Shown here piece by piece: positions 36,001-48,700 of a stretch of 64,000 nucleotides of DNA. The notes under the pieces are model-generated. The model was not told where the DNA came from and ran no database searches. It saw only the letters and a program-made list of their open reading frames with translations. Source of the stretch: Unio delphinus (taxonomy: Eukaryota > Mollusca > Bivalvia > Unionida > Unionidae); the NCBI GenBank assembly GCA_029339505.1, contig JAQISU010000096.1, forward strand, positions 6,185,501 to 6,249,500, given 5' to 3'. The stretch's first letter is position 1; the number at the start of each line of letters is the position of its first letter. The translations under genes were made by a program, and so were the position numbers.

Positions 36001-39000
36001 TCGAAAGCAAGGCTTGCAGAAATGGCTCCAATTTCATGAGCTGTAAGCCTCATGAGACGAATCTGATCAGAGTACGCCACAAAGCACGGGTTTACAAGGT
36101 AGAGGGCTAATATTCCTAACGTAATGTGATTGGGGAACATATTCAAAAGATAAGCCATGTTTTGTACGATTTAATCAAGAGACATTTAACATATAGACAG
36201 TAAGTAGTTATCAGATAATTTATCTTGCTTATCTATAAGACAAACATCTCACCCTCCCCTGAATAATATTCATAAGGAACTATGTTTTCATCCCATATTA
36301 CATCCTCAATAGGGTAGAGTGGCATCTCATTGATCCTCTCCTGTTGAGATGGGCGTCTCTCATGCTTGGAAACCTAATGGATAAAGAAAGTACTGTAGAA
36401 ATTTACAGGCCAGGAATGTCTGCTGTCTTATACCTTGGGTGGAAGAGATCATCTGGTATGTGATTGATGATCTTGCAAGTTTTGCTATGCCAAAACAAAG
36501 AGTCATACAATTATTTAATTTGTATGATATACTTTGTTAACATAATGAAAATCAATCACAAATAATATGTATAATATTTACTCAGTATTAAGAACATGAT
36601 ATGAAAAGTTAGAGGATGTCATAATGTTGTAATTTGTATCCTTAGCAAATATATACAATCTGATAATGATATATACTGGTAAAAATGTGTCATTATCTCA
36701 TATGTTAAGTCTACTGGATAAAATAAGAATACATAATAATGCAAATACAGAACCTAATCCATAAGCTTACAAGATGTAAAAAAGAAGAATTCTTTTTATC
36801 CTGGTTATTAGTTTGTAAAGGTTTATAATTTGATTATAATTTGATAATCATAATTATCAAAATTATGATTTTAACAATGTCAAAGTACTTTTTAAAGAAA
36901 GTGTTTCTCAAATCACACAATCGCTTGTCAACTGTACTTGCAAGTAAGCTGAGCTTATGTCAATGATTGCATTATGATGTTAACAATGTCAAAGAATATT
37001 TAAAGAAATTTTCAATTTGTGCACTCAACTTATGCATGTTAAAAATAGTATGACTGACCATATACTTAAAAAATTTAAGAATATTCCGATCATTGTACAG
37101 TGTCTCCATTAGATTCAGCATATATGGTTCTACACTGAATCAGATTCTGTTCATTTATTTCAAGCAGTGACCTGTACATTTTATTTTGCTTTTCAAAGGC
37201 TGATGTCATTCAAAATATCTTGGCAAAAATTTCAAAAAATCTTGAAGTGAGAAATAAATAATATGTGAAAACAGCCACTATCCAATTTCAAAGCCAATTA
37301 AGAAATAATATTATTTTGATATCTATAGTAACAGTTTTAGTTTGTTGACTCCATCATCCCACTCTTTTTACACTTGGATGTACTTAGTCTAGCTTAATCT
37401 TTAACTTACCTTAGTATAAACAAATTCTTGAGGCTGATGATATTAAGCAGTTTTCCATCTATACTTCAATAAATCAGCACAAACATTTCTGATGATGGAA
37501 GGGTTTCAAATGCATACTTGCTTACACATCAGCATCCACATAAATTTCATTTCCAGGATTAAGTGGTTACATTATTTTGGGTGTAACAAATTTATGGCCG
37601 ATAAAACCAATTCAAGTCAAGAAGTTTGGATAATTTCTTCTTGCTTTTTTGGGGGCTGATTTTAATGACACTTGTAACAATTTATAGGCTATGTCATGGG
37701 AGCTAAATGCTTTTCCCATAATGTTTCCTAAAAAAGTAATTTAATCTTTTGCACAAAAACATGTAAATTAAACATCATGTATATTTAAACTAAAAGAAGG
37801 TTTTGGAGACAATTATGTTCTTTTGGACCATCAAAAACAAATATTATTAATCTTTATTTGCAGATGCCACTACTTTGGAATTCATTATTACCACATCTAG
37901 TCAATTCTATGTCAAATCCAACTACAAATTGCACAGACCCAGATCTGTCAACACATCATCAGATCTGTCAACACATCATCAGATCTGTCAACACATCATC
38001 AGATCTGTCAACACATCATCAGGTCTGGGTCTATGCAGTTCATTAGTCGTAATGAGTAAAACAAACAACATAGACCCTTATCTGTCATTGCAAATAATGT
38101 GCTGGCATGTCAGGGTCTATGTTGTTTGCAGTTGGATTTGAGATAATATATAAAGTAGTTGTGTTTGTCCAAGAAAACAGGAGTTTGAAGCTAAATCTTC
38201 ACCAACAAAGTTGCCACAATTATCAAATTTATTGAATCTCCTACATGAATGCACAAAACCTGACAGAAATAAAACATTCTTTCAAGATGGTATACATTTT
38301 CATAAGCCTGAAAACAACAGTCTTACCAATAATTCAAGCAAAAATTCTGTGTCATATTTGTTTTCCTGTCCTTCCTCTGGCATTGGCAACAGGTTCCTTA
38401 ATGCAAGCAATTTGTGTAGCTCAAAATTGCTGAAACAAATTGAAACATGTAAAACAAGATAAAGTAAAGGTGCACATGAGTCACAAGTACAATAAGCTAA
38501 ATTGACAGTACACATGAAACACAAATAAAAAAGGCTATTGTAAAGTTTCATCTGAGGCATGTAAAACAGGGGCACATACATGTACAGGCGTCTTTTCACA
38601 GCACTAAGATATGAAAACAAAAACTAGTATGTCATGATATTTAGCAAATGTTTTCATTTACAAAGGACCCAAGTTCAATGTAAGGAATATTACTAATAAC
38701 AAAAGTACATGCTTTAAAGTGTAAAACAAAAATAAAGCCCTGTTGTGATAGCCATGTCAAATGTACAATTTCTACCTGGTAGCTATGGATGCCTACAGCT
38801 GCTATCCAGACAGACTTTAGGTAACATTGATTTCCACTTGGATAGAGTGACTGGTACAAATCCCATCATGCATCACTTGCTACTGGAAATGCATGATTTT
38901 CCAGGCAGGTTTGGAAAGGAGTGTGTGTGATCATGGAAGTATTACCAAATCAAACTTAGCTTGAGAAGACTGATGCGCTACTGGCTGAAAAGAGTTTTCA

Positions 39001-42000
39001 GAAATACCTTCACCTAGTAATTCCCCAATAACAGTAAAACTAATCTTTTCAATCTAAATTTATTGTTTGACTTAATTTATTAAGTGCATTCAGCACTTTG
39101 ATCTGAGTGCTGTTTGGTATCAGATTCAATGCTGTTTGAAACATTTGACCCAGAACATACCTGAGACATTTAAAGTTCTTGAGCAGAGATTCTCTGCTGT
39201 CTACACTTCCTACATTAGCGATGGCAAACTTGTGAAGTTCTGGAAAATGCTTGAAAGCCACTTTCTGTAAAATAAGAGAATAAAAACAAGCTACAACTCT
39301 GATCTTATGGGTCACAAGGCCATTTTACAGTTCTGGCAGTGCAATCAGCAAGCAAATAAGGAATCTCCCCCCCCCCCCACTAAAATGGGATTGCACAGAT
39401 ACAACAACAATACACTTTTTCCTTGAACTTTGAGAAGTAATAAGCATGATTCATGCTGTCTTAATTCATCACAAGACAATATTGCATATATCAATTATAA
39501 AGAAACAACACATAGTTCTAATTTTGTTAAACACTGATTGAAAACACTGGTACAATACAAAAGATTGCAAACACGCAGCAAAAGATTATAAGATACTAAA
39601 TGTCATTGCTTTGAATAGACTACACCTGATGCAGTTTGTGTCATATGTAAACAAACTATCATGTCATTTCTTTATACTCAATGCAATTTGTGCCAAATGT
39701 AAACAAACTACACATACAATACAGTTTGTATCATAAGTACAAACAATTATATCATTTCTAACCACTCAATGCAATAAACATCATATACACACAAAGTAAC
39801 AAGTCATTACTTTCCACTCAATGCAATATATGTCATATACACACAATGTAACAAGTCATTACTTTCCACTCAATGCAATATATGTCATATATACACAAAG
39901 TAACAAGTCATTACTTTCCACTCAATGCAATATACGTCATATATACACAATGTAACAAGTCATTACTTTCCACTCAATGCAATATACGTCATATATACAC
40001 AAAGTAACAAGTCATTACTTTCTACTCAATGCAATATATGTCATATACACACAAAGTAACAAGTCATTACTTTCCACTCAATGCAATATATGTCATATAC
40101 ACACAAAGTAACAAGTCATTACTTTCCACTCAATGCAATATATGTCATATATACACAAAGTAACAAGTCATTACTTTCCACTCAATGCAATATATGTCAT
40201 ATATACACAAAGTAACAAGTCATTACTTTCCACTCAATGCAATATACGTCATATACACACAAAGTAACAAGTCATTACTTTCCACTCAATGCAATATACG
40301 TCATATACACACAAAGTAACAAGTCATTACTTTCCACTCAATGCAATATACGTCATATACACACAAAGTAACAAGTCATTACTTTCCACTCAATGCAATA
40401 TACGTCATATACACACAAAGTAACAAGTCATTACTTTCCACTCAATGCAATATACATCATATACACACAAAGTAACAAGTCATTACTTTCCACTCAATGC
40501 AATATACGTCATATATACACAAAGTAACAAGTCATTACTTTCCACTCAATGCAATATATGTCATATATACACAAAGTAACAAGTCATTACTTTCCACTCA
40601 ATACAATATACGTCATATACACACAAAGTAACAAGTCATTACTTTCCACACAAAGTAACAAGTCATTACTTTCCACTCAATGCAATATACGTCATATACA
40701 CACAAAGTAACAAGTCATTACTTTCCACTCAATGCAATATACGTCATATATACACAAAGTAACAAGTCATTACTTTCCACTCAATGCAATATATGTCATA
40801 TATACACAAAGTAACAAGTCATTACTTTCCACTCAATGCAATATACGTCATATACGCACAAAGTAACAAGTCATTACTTTCCACTCAATGCAATATATGT
40901 CATATACACACAAAGTAACAAGTCATTACTTTCCACTCAATGCAATATACGTCATATACGCACAAAGTAACAAGTCATTACTTTCCACTCAATGCAATAT
41001 ACGTCATACACGCACAAAGTAACAAGTCATTACTTTCCACTCAATGCAATATACGTCATATACGCACAAAGTAACAAGTCATTACTTTCCACTCAATGCA
41101 ATATACGTCATATACACACAAAGTAACAAGTCATTACTTTCCACTCAATGCAATATACGTCATATACACACAAAGTAACAAGTCATTACTTTCCACTCAA
41201 TGCAATATATGTCATATACACACAAAGTAACAAGTCATTACTTTCCACTCAATGCAATATGTGTCACATGTATGCAAAGTATAATTTCATTTCATTACAC
41301 TCAAGTCAAAATGTGTCATATGTACACAAACTATCATGTCATTTCTTTTAAACACAATTAAGTTTGTGTCGTATGTACACAAACTATAGTGTTATTTCAC
41401 TATTTTAAAACAAAACTGAAGATACTTCTCTTACACAAAAACTCACAATAAAGAGATCAAAGGGGAAGCATTACACAGGGACTTCTGAAAAATAATAAAG
41501 TATTGGAGATCAACAATGGTAGGGTGGGGTGGGGTAAGTGGATGAATATTCATTTAATAATTGCACTGGTAATAATTGGAAATAAATAGTTTTTTCCTAA
41601 TGAAGTTCTTAGCTTTTCTGCAAAATATATCTTTATTTCTAATATTTAGATCTCTGAAAGATTAAGTAGTTCCAACACATATCACACGTGTACCAGTCAA
41701 CACTTTCGAGTATTACATAACCATTTTTCCATAGATATATTCCACTGAAGGCATTAAGAATGGATTTCATTTTGAAGAACAGTCTCTTGAAGTATCTTCA
41801 TGCCACTGACTATCACATGTCCAGAAGTATGTGTGAGTCCTAACAAGACAAACTGTCATTGTAACAGGTCCAAAATGCATTGAGGAGGTAGAGGAACTGT
41901 AAGATGTCATTGTAACAGGTCCAAAATGCATTGAGGAGGTAGAGGAGCTGTAAGATGTCATTGTAACAGGTCCAAAATGTATTGAGGAGGTAGAGGAACT

Positions 42001-42710
42001 GTAAGATGTCATTGTAACAGGTCCAAAATGCATTGAGGAGGTAGAGGAACTGTAAGATGTCATTGTAACCGGTCCAAAATGCATTTAGGAAGTAGAGGAA
42101 CTGTAAGATGTCATTGTAACAGGTCCAAAATGCATTGAGGAAGTAGAGGAACTGTAACATGTCATTGTAACAGGTCCAAAATGCATTGAGGAGGTAGAGG
42201 AACTGTAAGAAACTTTCTTGTCTAAACAACAACTTCACTGATGCTTTCTCCATTGCATGAGCTACACTTTCAATGATTTGAGAATCAAGAAACCAAGTTA
42301 ATATGTGTTAAGAGGTCCATATCTAGACGGACACAATTTTGAGAAGGGATAATGCCCAACTTCCCAGCATTGATTATCCACCACACAATAAGGGATAATG
42401 TCCAACTTACCAGCATTGATTATCCACCACACAAAAAGGGATAATGTCCAACTTCCCAGCATTGATTATCCACTACACAATAAGGGAAGAAAACTTTTCA
42501 AGTTGTGAACCAAATTTATTTGTGGTTTGTCATGCAAAAACGTTGCCATATCTGTAGTGATGTTCTGAACTCTTTGAGAAAGACAAAGGGCTAAGACTTG
42601 GGCTGTATGGATGTATACATGGAAGTATGCACTGGGCATGTCAAGACTGCTTACACATTGCATCTCTGTCACCATTCTCAGTTACTGCTGGCCATTGTAA
42701 AGAAAGTTTG

Positions 42711-42743
<33 letters not shown>

Positions 42744-45700
42744 TTGCGTGTGCACTCAGATTTACTACGTTGTGGACACTGATCCAAAGTATAGACCTTT
42801 GTCGTGGACACAGTTTACATTGTGGACACTACATGTTCGTGTCCACAAGGTACACACCTGTAAATTATCGTTTTGATTCATGTACATGATTTTAAAACCA
42901 AAAGAGCAGACCAATGTTGTGAATCATATCCCGCCATGAGTGTGTATCTTGGCCCACTCCTGCACAGCAGCCAATTTGTGTGAACATACACACATTGCGG
43001 TTTGCGCACATCATCGCCATTCAATACCGCGATATGGAGTATGCACATTTAACAGCACCCCGTTTTAAGCAAATCTTAGATTTGTGTGATTATTGGGATC
43101 AGGCGCCATGGAAATATTCCTAGCCTGAAATAATTAGCCAATTACTAGAAGCAAACATCACGGAATCGAGTGTTAGTGAGTTTGAACGATGACAGGGTTT
43201 GCTAGTAGTGAATTCAGGTCCAAACCGAATGACTGTCCCTGGCCTGGTGTAACATAGTCCATATTAAAATCTAGTGGCGTATAATAGTGTTGTGGTTGAA
43301 AAGGCAGTATTTACGGTAGGAAACCTGTAAATTACTCACTGGAATCAATAAGTAGGGACTTGGTTTGTTTGTTTTAGGGTTTAACGCCATTTTTTTCAGC
43401 ACAAGATAGGCTATACATGGTGGCCAGTATTATTGGTGGAGGAAGAACCTGGGAAAACCCCAGAAAGGACCACTGACCCACGAGAAGCTACTGGCAAGCT
43501 TTCTCACATAACTACATTAGCCGAATCTTTGACTCGAACCAACACAGAGGTGAGACGGCAGTGATCCATAACGGAAAGCGCTTTAGACCACTCGGCCACT
43601 CAGAGCCCCAAGTAGGGACTTGGTTTATGTGTCCATAGTGGAAAATATATGCATTTATATTGGAGTAATGTGCCAGTAAAAGCATTTATAGACTGGCCTA
43701 AGGTGGCGTAGTTAAATAGTTCCCAGTGAAAAAGGGGATAAATGGCATAATAAACCTATTTTTCATCAGATTTGTGGACACATGGATCACAACTGGTTCC
43801 ACAACAATAAGAAACACACACAGCATTATGAACACCGTGTCCATAACTACAATTTCGTGTCCACAATGTCACGACAATGACATTCAATAATTCATTTAGT
43901 GTACTGTGTATAGAAAATATGTTGGTAAAAAAAGCACCAATAGAGGATATATTCACCTTATTTAGCTTGTATGGGTTGTTTCAATGAGTATTTAAGGATG
44001 TGTCCATAATCCGGTCCCTAGTCAGATGGTTCACAAGTATAGCAATCCGCGTATGTGTGTGTGTGTGTCTGTGTGATTAGGATTTTTAACACAGCTTTAA
44101 TAAAAATTCAGTCATATCACTACGATGTCTGCAGTATGACAGTTTATAGTGATGTCTAACACTGGGGCATCATGCTGCAGAATGTAGCATGATGTTCCAC
44201 CCAGTCACGTTATCCCGACACTAGGCTGACCAGTCCTAACACTAACCTCTTAATACTGAGCACCATTTTTGTAAGTCTTTGGTATGACTCGACGAGGAAT
44301 CAAACCCAAAACCTCCCGCATCTCAGGCGTTTGCTCAAACTACTTGGCCACTGGAGCAGCTTAAATGTTCTGTAGTAGAAGCCCTGTGCATGTAGTTCTT
44401 GTACTATCTATGCCACCCTTTACAATAAGAAAACAATATTTCCTTGTTTTAAAACATCCTCCATCATGGGATCAGTTAGAGGTTCCTTCTTGAAGGTAGA
44501 ACAACAAAAGAGGAGGGGTCTGGATAAAAAAATCCAGTAACCCTCTGAAATGCTTCAGATCACCTGTCATGTTTCAAGAATTATTACTCAAAATTGGATG
44601 AAAGGTATTCTGGCACCGCATGTGTGTCACCAGAGGGCATGGATGATAAGTATATTACTGTTGAATGATGGAAGGTCTAGGGAAGAAGTAACTGTTCCTT
44701 TTACTCCCTCCCTTCTGTGCCTGCCTGCAAAAATAGGGGCATATGATTGGCTACAATTTGCTTAATCAGGAAAGCAGCAAGTACCTTGTGAATTCCCTAG
44801 TGTTAATCATTCCTTCTCTTGTATAATCTCTAAAAAGGTTGTGCAGAGATAGGAGACTGCACTGAAAGTTAAAGGGTAATTATTGTGCCTCTTGAGAATT
44901 GAATGGGAGGGAGTCCATAGTAAAACAGCAATAGTGATTAGTTGCATTTTAGGCTAGATGAAAAAAATCATCAGCTGGCACAATGTCATGTAGGGAGGAA
45001 GTTAACAACACAGCATTCCTGATGAGCTTTGACATGGCATTCCTGACGAGCTTTGACATGGCATTAAACACTCGTCTGTGTACTTTATCAACATCTAGAC
45101 AAGGTATGTGCAGATAAAATATCTCTATGTTACCTTTTACCAATGAGGCAATTGATTCACCATAATGCCCTTGTGTTACTGGGATCATAAATGCTCCAAA
45201 GAGATGCCTAGTAAATTTTCAAATCTTTACAAATTATGACAAAATTCTGAATGTCAAACTGTCATTATCATCTACAACAACCAAGGTCTTGACCTTGTAG
45301 GTTGAATTGATTGAAGGTGGAGGAGGGCATGCCAATCGAGCCAACATTCTGTGGATTTCCTTTATCCCTGCTAAATTTTATCTGTTTCATTGCTGGATCA
45401 GGATATTCTGGAATTTAAACTATCTTTCCCTTACATCAAATGTATGGATTTTCCTACTCCTGTACACTCAGAGTCAAGGAATACAGCTTTCCATATGGGA
45501 AAGATGAAAAAGTGTCATCAGCATGCATCAACATCTTGCACATTGGATACACCAATAGCAGTGATCACATTATGGAATACTAGTCCAGCACAATCAGTCT
45601 GGCTTGGTCAGTCAGAGCCATAAGCAATTCTAGTTTGATATGAATTTCATAGGACTGTTGGTTGGCAGTCAGAATGGTGTATGATTTATGGTATATGCAC

Positions 45701-48700
45701 AGATAGAGTAATTTATACTTGTGCACTCAACTGTCTCAGAGGCAAGGACAAGTCTGACTGTAAGAAATCATGTCTCATAGGCAGGGACAAGTCTGACTGC
45801 AAGCCATCCTACCTCATAGGCAGAACAAGTTTGTAAGCCATCATGCCTCTTAGGCAGGGACACGTTTGACTAAGACATCATGCCTCGTTAGCAGGGACAA
45901 ATCTGACCGTAAGCCATCATGTCTCATAGGCAGGGACAAATTGGACTGTAAGCTATCATGTCTCATAGACATGGACAAGTCTGATTGTAAGCCATCATAC
46001 CTCATAGGCAGCAACAAGTTTGTAAGCCATCATGCCTCTTAGGCAGGGACACATTTGATTAAGCCATCATGCCTCATTAGCAGGGACAAGTCTGACAGTA
46101 AGCCATCATGCCTCATAGGCAGGGACAAATTGGACTGTAAGTCATCATTCTGGGCTTATCTCCAGTAGGAATATACTATATTAACACCATTTCTACTCAC
46201 TGACATATTGACAATAAAGCCTTTTGAGTCATAATGATTATATTTGATTCCAATGACTGAGTGGAATTGCTAGTGCTTTCTCCAGCATTCATGGATACAA
46301 TATATTATTTCTGCATATGCATTTAGGGTGGAGGGGACATTTTGCATCACCAATGAGACAAATCAACGATTCTACTATATTCATAGATATAGTATACTCT
46401 GGTGTTATTCTGCATCTTCATGGATGTTAGAGAGGGCATCTCAAAGTCAACCATGAGATTAATAAATGATTCTATTGTATTATTGGATACAATATGTTCT
46501 CATGCTGTATCATGGAGGGGGAGGGGAAACTGGTGGAGTGGGGTGGAGAAGGCATCCGAACACCCCCCTTGAGATTAAGTGATGATTCAGATGTGAGGTG
46601 TATGTTTAACATCTTGCTACAATGCATTGGAATGTGTGACCCATGAACTGTTTGTTTTTCTCTTCAAAACATTGGACCAAGTATTTCTGACCAAAGTGCA
46701 TTTGTATGCATAGATGCATTTCCTGTCCATCCTTCACAACCTTATTTTGTTTATATTTCTTGCTGGGGTCATGGGTGGTTGAGTAGTCTATGCTTTCTTT
46801 ACAGATCACAGACATCTCACTTTTGTCTGCATGAGTTCAAGTCTCAGGCTTGGCTTATGTGGAAGGTGAGAAAGCTTGTCAGTAGCTTTCCCAAGGTCAG
46901 TGATTTTTCTGGGGTTTTCCCTGGTTCTTTCTCCACAAATATACTGGCCATCATGTACAGCCTGTCATGTGCTGAAAAATGGCATTAAACCCATAAACAG
47001 CAGCAGTTTACATTTGTTCCCATCTCCATATTGATGAGGAGGAACAAGCAAGTGCATCAAGAAATGGAAATGGAAATAAAAGTAAACCACATTACTAAAA
47101 CATATTATGAGTGTAAAGTGCAGTAACAAATTAAGTCCCTGGTGAAACTATTACTTACCATATGTATATGTGACAATAACAAACATTACAATAATTGCAA
47201 AAGTATATGAATTCATATAACATTTTGACTTTCATCTACCTATGAAATTCAAACATGGATGATTAAATTGAAGTGGATGATTAAATGGATTCTATAGAGG
47301 ACATCCTAATAATGAGGACTTTGTAATGAGGGCATATATACTATATTGGTACATTCTGGTAAATGGCATCCACATAACATGTAGAATGGGAATTAACTTG
47401 TAAGAGCTGCTTCCCTTTGTCAATAAACTATAAAACAAGTGTGGGGTGAAATCAGAGGGAGCAAAGATATGTATCTTAATGTACTGTGATCAGGTAATGC
47501 ATTTGTTGTAAAATAATATTTGACGGTAGATCAGAATCATCTATTCAAATCTGAAAGCTCTTCAAACTAGGACGCTCCAGCAAAAACATTGGTCAAATTG
47601 GGTTGGATGCTTTTTAGAGAAGTTTAAAATAGTAACTGTTGTTGACACAGGACACACAATAGACACAAAACCAACCATAAGCTCATTTATCCTTAAACTA
47701 ATAGTTTACAATCTGCTACTGCAACAAAACCTACCTTTTGGGCCAGGACCCTGACATCGTGAAGGTTTAAATTGTCATTTATTTGTCAAGGTCTTATTAA
47801 GGAGTGTAAGAACTGTCTATAACAACACTTACCAGAAGGACCAGAACTCGGTCATAGTGAAGCCCTATCCTGTCATGTATTGTCAGGGCCACATTAAGCA
47901 GGGTTATAAATGCCTGTAACTATGCCTACCTGGAGGGCCAGGACCCTGTCATAGTGAAGATCAATCCTGTCATGTACTGTCAGTGCCTCTCCCGTCTGTT
48001 CATCTATCTCAAATTCTGCGTACACTTTCAGCATATCCAGCAGCTAAAAATAGCAGTGAAAATGCAATGCAGATGATGGGTCTTTTTAAGTTCTTACAAA
48101 TATCAATCATATTATCCAGGTAATTATCATGTGAAAAATTAATAATGACTTCAAATTTGTAAAAAATTAATTAACTGGACACTGATTTAATTATTACATA
48201 ACAACCACATAATTAGATCCACATTTGACTTCTTCAATATCATTCTATCCTACAGAAGAGAAACATTGTTAAGTTGCAATGAATTGAAAACATATGATAA
48301 ATACTGTGCAATGATAGGAGTCATTATAAATCTGCTTGAAGTAAGAGTGAATGAATTATTTTTTAAAACATACCAATTTTAGTAAATGTTGTGGTGTGTG
48401 TGTGTGGGGGGGTTAGTTGGAATTTTAATGTAGCTTTACAAAATTTTCAGTCATATCGCTATGATGTCTGTAGCATGGCAGTTTATAGTGATTTCTAGCA
48501 CTCTGGCATCATGCCGCAGACATGTAGCATCATGTCCGACCTAGTCACATTATCCTGACACCAGGCCAAACAGTCCTAACACTAACGTCTTAATGCAGAA
48601 CGCTTAGCAAGGTAGCTGTTGATTCCATTTTTGTAAGTCTTGTGTATTACTCAGACGGGGTTTGAGTGTCCAAGGTGGATGCTCTAACTTTGTGACTGCT

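Noticed and set aside
39600..41400. CRISPR-like array (regular repeats)
   Set aside because: Units are contiguous with no unique spacers, and the context is eukaryotic intron; it is a minisatellite.
41767..42253. Repeat proteins of 105 and 137 codons
   Set aside because: Same reasoning: the 51-bp period keeps several frames open at once, with no codon or homology signal.
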